From contig QXVZ01000678.1 of NCBI GenBank assembly GCA_008931825.1, positions 1-23,255 on the forward strand: 23,255 nucleotides of DNA, in the 5' to 3' direction. The stretch is from Phallusia fumigata. Lineage: Eukaryota > Chordata > Ascidiacea > Phlebobranchia > Ascidiidae. The translations under genes and the position numbers were made by a program. A model generated the notes under the pieces. It did no database searches. It was not told the DNA's origin and saw only the letters and a program-made list of their open reading frames with translations. Below are positions 19,246 to 23,255 of this stretch, piece by piece. How positions within the stretch are numbered: position 1 is the stretch's first letter; every line of letters starts with the position of its first letter.

Positions 19246-21048
19246 CTACAGTGAGGGAACAGCTTCTTCTATATCACCACTAAAGGTAATTATTCCACTT
19301 TCACAAATGTTCACAATTGCAGTGCGAATATCTTCTTCAGCTGAAACAATCACAAGATTAACCTCTTCTTTTTGCAAATCTTCTGCCAATTCACAAATAG
19401 CCTGAATAACACTGTAATCATATGCTGTTACTTGTTGAAAGTCCAGAACTACTGTGGCCACATCATCTGCCTTCGCCATGGCTTTCTTGACATACCCATT
19501 TGTGTATTCAGCTGAGGGAAAACTGAGGCCATTTTTGATTTTTACAATCAAGAATGTTTTGTCATTACCATCTTCAGTCACTGAAATTGCCCTTTTTTCA
19601 AAACCAGGCACTGTAACAGGGTACAGAAGTATGGCAATGGATGTGGCAACACCAGCCAAAATACCATAGGGTATTTGCCAGAAACAAACCAGAAATGTCA
19701 CAGTCAGTGGGAGGAGGTCAAGTTTCTTTGTTTTCCACAGTTTTTTAACTGTTGCTATATCAATCATGAAAACTACTGCACTTATGATGACAGCTGCCAA
19801 AGCTGCCTTGGGAATAAAAAAGAACAATGGTGTAAGAACTGCAAGGCCAACTATTACAACACATCCAGTAAATATTCCACCTGCAGGTGTTTTTACACCA
19901 CTTTGTGCGTTGATGGCAGTCCTGGAAAAGCTACCTGTAATTGCATAGGAAGACACAAATGAACTAACAATATTTGCAGCACCAATAGCAATCATTTCCT
20001 GATTAAGATCCAACTTGTAGTTATTCTTTCGGGCAAATGCTTTTCCAATTGCAATGCTTTCCAAGATTCCCATCAATGGCACAATAACAAAACCCGCGCC
20101 AATCCTTTTCATCAAAGCACCAGTAGTTACTGTTGTGTTTCCTTCAATTTCACTAAAAGCAGGTGGCTTAAAGCTTGGTAAGCCTTTTCGGATTTCTCCA
20201 GTTAGTGTCAGGCAATCTGTTACTTTGCATGTTGTTATATTCTGAGAGTGGATTGCAAAGGCAATAGCTGCAGCACAGATCACAATCACAGCATTTCTTC
20301 CAATGGTGACATACCAAACAAACTTGCTTGCAACACTTTGACATGACCAATCGGGCATAGAGTCAGGAATTTTTCTTCCAACATACCTTAGCAATATAAG
20401 CAAGACAATACAGCTAATGCCCAGCAAAATATCCCAAACATTTGCATGTGGAATATTTTTAAATGTCTCAATAACCTCTGGAATGAAGGAACTTGAATTG
20501 GTTGACACTCCAAGGATATGCTTCACTTGACCAAATCCAATGGTTATTGCCGCAGCAGATGTAAAGCCACTGACTACAGGAGCAGAAAGAAACCACATAA
20601 TAAATCCAAGATGGAACATTCCCATTGCAAATTGTATACAACCACTTAATAAAGTAAGCATGATCACTTGTACTGGATCGCCATTGCCATATGTTCTTAC
20701 AAGAAGAGACATTATTGCTGTTGGTCCTAAGGTAATATCTTTGCTAGTTCCAAAAATGCAGTAAATAAATCCACCCATAAATGCACTGTACAGGCCATAC
20801 TGCACAGGTAGGTCAGCAATTTGAGAATATGCCAATCCTTGAGGAATGACAGTCAATCCAACTGTCAAGCCAGCAATCAAGTCACACTGCAGCCATTTCA
20901 GGTTGTACTTTGGAACCCATGTTGTAAGTGGAAAAAAACTTTTGACCACAGATCCAACTTGCTTGCATTTTTCTTTGGCATTCTTTTTTGGAATAAGTGC
21001 GCTTTCTTCGTTAACATCATCACTGTCACTAAAAATTGGAGACGACAT
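19246..21048 (-). CDS. SLC26A11: SLC26A11-type sulfate/anion transporter, single exon, 600 aa
   Basis: SLC26 proteins exchange or conduct sulfate, chloride and other anions; SLC26A11 is the Na+-independent sulfate transporter branch, reported at the plasma membrane and in lysosomal/endosomal compartments. The reading frame is uninterrupted. The first ATG is at 21048 (MSSPIFSDSDD); the open frame extends 13 codons further upstream without an ATG. Domains: an acidic cytosolic N-terminus (1-45), a sulfate-transporter membrane core (about 55-470, roughly 14 membrane spans) with GLTVIPQGLAYSQIADLPVQ (64-83) and GTSKDITLGPTAIMSLL, the conserved TGSFSRTAINAQSGVKTPAG block, and a C-terminal STAS domain (about 500-600). 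Alignment from memory is closest to human SLC26A11 (606 aa) throughout, including KLDLLPLTVTFLVCFW. N-glycosylation sequons occur in predicted loops (NSS, NIT, NTT). It is divergent from RBM22. The absence of introns is unusual beside multi-exon neighbours. Confidence 0.95.
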   Translation of the reverse strand: MSSPIFSDSDDVNEESALIPKKNAKEKCKQVGSVVKSFFPLTTWVPKYNLKWLQCDLIAGLTVGLTVIPQGLAYSQIADLPVQYGLYSAFMGGFIYCIFGTSKDITLGPTAIMSLLVRTYGNGDPVQVIMLTLLSGCIQFAMGMFHLGFIMWFLSAPVVSGFTSAAAITIGFGQVKHILGVSTNSSSFIPEVIETFKNIPHANVWDILLGISCIVLLILLRYVGRKIPDSMPDWSCQSVASKFVWYVTIGRNAVIVICAAAIAFAIHSQNITTCKVTDCLTLTGEIRKGLPSFKPPAFSEIEGNTTVTTGALMKRIGAGFVIVPLMGILESIAIGKAFARKNNYKLDLNQEMIAIGAANIVSSFVSSYAITGSFSRTAINAQSGVKTPAGGIFTGCVVIVGLAVLTPLFFFIPKAALAAVIISAVVFMIDIATVKKLWKTKKLDLLPLTVTFLVCFWQIPYGILAGVATSIAILLYPVTVPGFEKRAISVTEDGNDKTFLIVKIKNGLSFPSAEYTNGYVKKAMAKADDVATVVLDFQQVTAYDYSVIQAICELAEDLQKEEVNLVIVSAEEDIRTAIVNICESGIITFSGDIEEAVPSL

Positions 21049-21842
21049 TATCTTGCATAACAAAGAATTTGCAAACAGGGTAATCACTAGTCAGTAACCA
21101 TTGGTGCACCTCTGCAGTAATAAGAAGACAAAATCTAAGAATAGTATTACACAAAAAAATCGGTATACTAGTAAAAATACTGGAAAATTAACAAATTTAA
21201 ACATTCGGACAAAGCGAAAATCCCCTATCACGTCTCCCTTGGCACCTTTTCTTGTTGTAAATTGCATGCATGCACATCTCCTAAAGGTCGGTATTTGCAT
21301 ATTCACTAAAAAGTCAGCATCCGATTTTGGCCATAGGACACCCCAGTTCAACCGTGTTTCCTTTACTTTCGTCTCCAAGGACAAAGTTTCGCAAACAGCC
21401 GTTTCACAAATTTCTAAAAGTACATTGGAAAGTTCGTCGGAAACAAAAAACACAGGTTTCCTCAACCGTTGTGTCGTTAATTACATCAGGTTCTGTTTTT
21501 CGTTTGTCGCAAAATTGATAAAAAATTGCCATCATTTTTTGCTATATGGCGTCAAATTTGGATTCCAACTAATTGTAGATTTTACACTGATAAATATTGG
21601 GTTTTTGAGTGTGCCTAAATTGTGTTAAACTCCAATCATGTCTGCGGTTAAATAAATATGAATCATTGTGAATAAATCGTGAGATCGCGGGATTGAATGT
21701 TCAGCATCTGCATTTCATTTCATCTTTGTAATGTTTTTATGATTACTTGCGTGGATCAAAATTTGGATAGTTTTTTTAAAAATCAAACATTTTTACCGTC
21801 TTAACGGATCAAAAGTAGGATTCGTCTCACCAACGATTAAAA
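21049..21842. promoter_or_regulatory. Divergent upstream region of SLC26A11 and RBM22
   Basis: About 795 bp separates the two start codons. Overlapping frames on both strands (plus 21101-21628, minus 21465-21091) are open but have no family resemblance that I recognise and cannot both be real. Immediately upstream of the SLC26A11 ATG the minus strand reads TTCTTTGTTATGCAAG/ATAATG, which looks like a 3' splice site and may mark cis- or trans-splicing of the 5' UTR. Confidence 0.45.
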
Positions 21843-22275
21843 ATGGCAACTTCTTTGGGAGCCAACAGATACAACAGACAAAATTGGGAAGAAGCAGTAA
21901 GTAAAAACTTTTACGAATAATTCAAATACTTTTTGTGTTAGAGTGTAATCGTTTCAATTTACTCCAACGCAATAAACAAATTTGTCATTCGCAGGATTTT
22001 CCCATTTTATGTCAGACTTGCCTTGGTGATAATCCCTACATCAGAATGGTAAGTATAGTTTGACTTAATGGCATAAACAGAGTGACTCAACAAATTACAA
22101 CGTTACAGACTAAAGAGAAGTTTGGGAAAGAGTGTAAGATTTGTGACCGGCCATTCACTGTGTTCCGTTGGTGTCCTGGAGCAAGAATGAGATTTAAAAA
22201 GACTGAAGTTTGCCAGACATGTTCAAAACTGAAAAATATTTGCCAGACCTGTCTTCTTGACTTAGAATATGGTTT
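21843..22275 (+). CDS. RBM22: RBM22 (pre-mRNA splicing factor), first three exons, partial
   Basis: RBM22 (yeast Ecm2/Cwc2 functions combined) binds the U6 ISL and pre-mRNA in the activated spliceosome. Exons seen: 21843-21896 ([18 protein letters not shown]), 21995-22048 ([18 protein letters not shown]) and 22109 to 22271 or 22275. The N-terminal zinc-binding region is clear: C24/C27, C45/C48, C58, C71/C74 and C81/C84, closely matching human RBM22. The CCCH zinc finger, RRM and Pro-rich tail are missing because the gene runs off the right edge. The exon 3 donor is ambiguous: G/GTTTGT after 22271 or GGTTT/GTAATT after 22275; the human continuation (LEYGLPIQ) allows either. The ATG sits in an AAAAATGGC context. 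Confidence 0.97.
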
Positions 22276-22648
22276 GTAATTTCTTTCTAAACCTTTGATT
22301 TCTATTGGTTTGCCTTTCTAAATAGCAAAAAGTATTGGTAAAGTTGACATGGCCCATCACAGTCATTTAACTAGAGCTGCGCAATAGTGAAGTAATGGTG
22401 AGAAACAATGGTCTTAATTTTAAACTTTTTAAATTATAGAAGCTTATTTTCTATGTTCAGTTGAACAACTTTTATATGTGAAACTGTGCATGTGTATGGC
22501 GGATAAGTACCAATGCAGTGGGAAACCAAATATTTTTTTACCTCTGACAAACAAAAATTAACATGCTCATTCTGAGTGTAGTAACTTATGTTATGCTTTC
22601 TCTGTATGCTTTACAACTATATATATGTCAAATAGGGATGTTCAAAGT

Positions 22649-22662
22649 AGAATATCGAATCC
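22649..22662 (+). repeat. 14-bp inverted repeat, left arm (possible small transposon end)
   Basis: AGAATATCGAATCC here is the exact reverse complement of GGATTCGATATTCT at 23227-23240, 578 bp apart from outer edge to inner edge of the right arm's start. It is preceded by AGGGATGTTCAAAGT, a style of sequence often seen at hAT or MITE termini. The enclosed DNA has a composition unlike the rest of the intron. Confidence 0.6.
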
Positions 22663-23226
22663 TAAGGAAATTGCTGTTTATATCGGGTAATTGGAACTGA
22701 TATTATTCCATTTAAACGGCATGTAAACTGGCGTGCGTAATTCGTCTGCACTTCATGTAAATGCGAGTGGCATTCAGAAACGCAACGTTGCCGATGCAAC
22801 GCTGTTTGTTCCCCCTTTTGGCAAATGCTCAGATGCGCGTTTAACAGGACAACAATCGGTAACAATACCAAGGCGTAAAACGTAACGATAGTATGCAACG
22901 AGGTTGAATTTTCCGTCCCATCAGCAAAAATTCGGATGCGTGGTTGATCGTGCAACTCGTTTTAGTTGTACGTTTGTGGTGACGTCAGTGTTAAAAATGG
23001 TAGTTGCCTCACTGGCTTGGGCCTTTCACCAACAAACATCTTTACAACCTTCACATGTAACCATAACGACCGCACATCTAACAGTTTTTTCTGAAAAGAA
23101 ATCACCCTCGGATTTTGGAAATGTAAAAGGCATAGGGTATTTTTAATAGTTAATTAAATAGTCTTTTATTGTTGTTTTGTTGCTTGCATTTCTGTGTGTC
23201 ATTCTGCCAAAATTAACATAAGAATT

Positions 23227-23240
23227 GGATTCGATATTCT
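23227..23240 (-). repeat. 14-bp inverted repeat, right arm
   Basis: Exact inverted counterpart of 22649-22662, 15 bp before the window end. The flanking 15 bp of the left arm (AGGGATGTTCAAAGT) has no visible counterpart in the remaining bases, so the true element end may lie beyond the window. Confidence 0.6.
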
Positions 23241-23255
23241 GGATTCGAAACAACT

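Larger units (their letters stand above)
22276..23255 (+). other. RBM22: RBM22 intron 3 (continues beyond window)
   Basis: At least 980 bp follow exon 3 without the expected next exon (which would continue with PIQVRD-like codons). The part from about 22690 to 23110 is richer in CpG than the flanks and is bracketed by a 14-bp inverted repeat. The plus frame 22904-23146 and minus frame 22955-22662 show no family resemblance. Confidence 0.6.

Noticed and set aside
21049..21087. Upstream 13-codon extension of the SLC26A11 frame
   Set aside because: It begins with GTG, not ATG, and contains an acceptor-like AAG just before the true ATG; it is probably 5' UTR or outron.
21091..21465. Minus-strand 124-residue frame (and overlapping plus frame 21101-21628) between SLC26A11 and RBM22
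   Set aside because: Both strands are open over the same bases, no family motif is recognisable, the minus frame degenerates into hydrophobic A/T-derived sequence, and the interval has to hold two promoters.

Overview
This is a piece of an animal nuclear genome, AT-rich outside exons, with short spliceosomal (GT-AG) introns and no bacterial features. The gene set is metazoan: FAM149, SLC26A11 and RBM22 beside the pan-eukaryotic SAR1, YAE1 and RPS24. The compact layout and high apparent polymorphism would suit an invertebrate deuterostome such as an ascidian tunicate (Ciona-like). The species is an inference; the sequence shows only a non-vertebrate-style compact animal locus.

Layout, left to right. 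(1) 1-1685, minus strand: one exon of a Pro/Gly/Gln-rich protein, possibly the disordered N-terminus of a Sec24-like COPII protein, with its downstream intron running off the left edge. (2) 1867-5077, plus: complete five-exon SAR1 GTPase, 191 aa. (3) 5078-7384: no convincing gene, but a CpG-richer block (about 5.25-7.0 kb) with broken frames and a 16-bp direct repeat, possibly a decayed mobile element. (4) 7385-13220, minus: a complete 16-exon FAM149 gene, which I assembled exon by exon (778 aa, all junctions GT-AG and in phase). (5) 13849-15520, plus: complete three-exon YAE1 (236 aa), divergent from FAM149 across about 630 bp; its intron 1 holds a 233-bp tandem duplication with a single N at the junction. 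(6) 16018-16821, minus: complete two-coding-exon RPS24 (131 aa), convergent with YAE1. (7) 16822-19245: no host gene; a 57-bp minisatellite containing a 77-bp inverted repeat, and a terminus resembling a hAT transposon end. (8) 19246-21048, minus: SLC26A11-type sulfate/anion transporter, 600 aa in one uninterrupted exon. (9) 21843 to the right edge, plus: first three exons of the splicing factor RBM22; its third intron holds a 14-bp inverted repeat that may mark a small mobile element.

Most genes are unrelated housekeeping genes that share the region through divergent or convergent packing. The one possible functional pairing is SAR1 with the Sec24-like exon, about 200 bp apart and head to head, since both would belong to the COPII coat. 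I found no clear evidence of a previously undescribed system. The observations most worth checking are the duplicated splice acceptor in YAE1, the palindromic minisatellite, the intronless SLC26A11 and the possible COPII gene pair.
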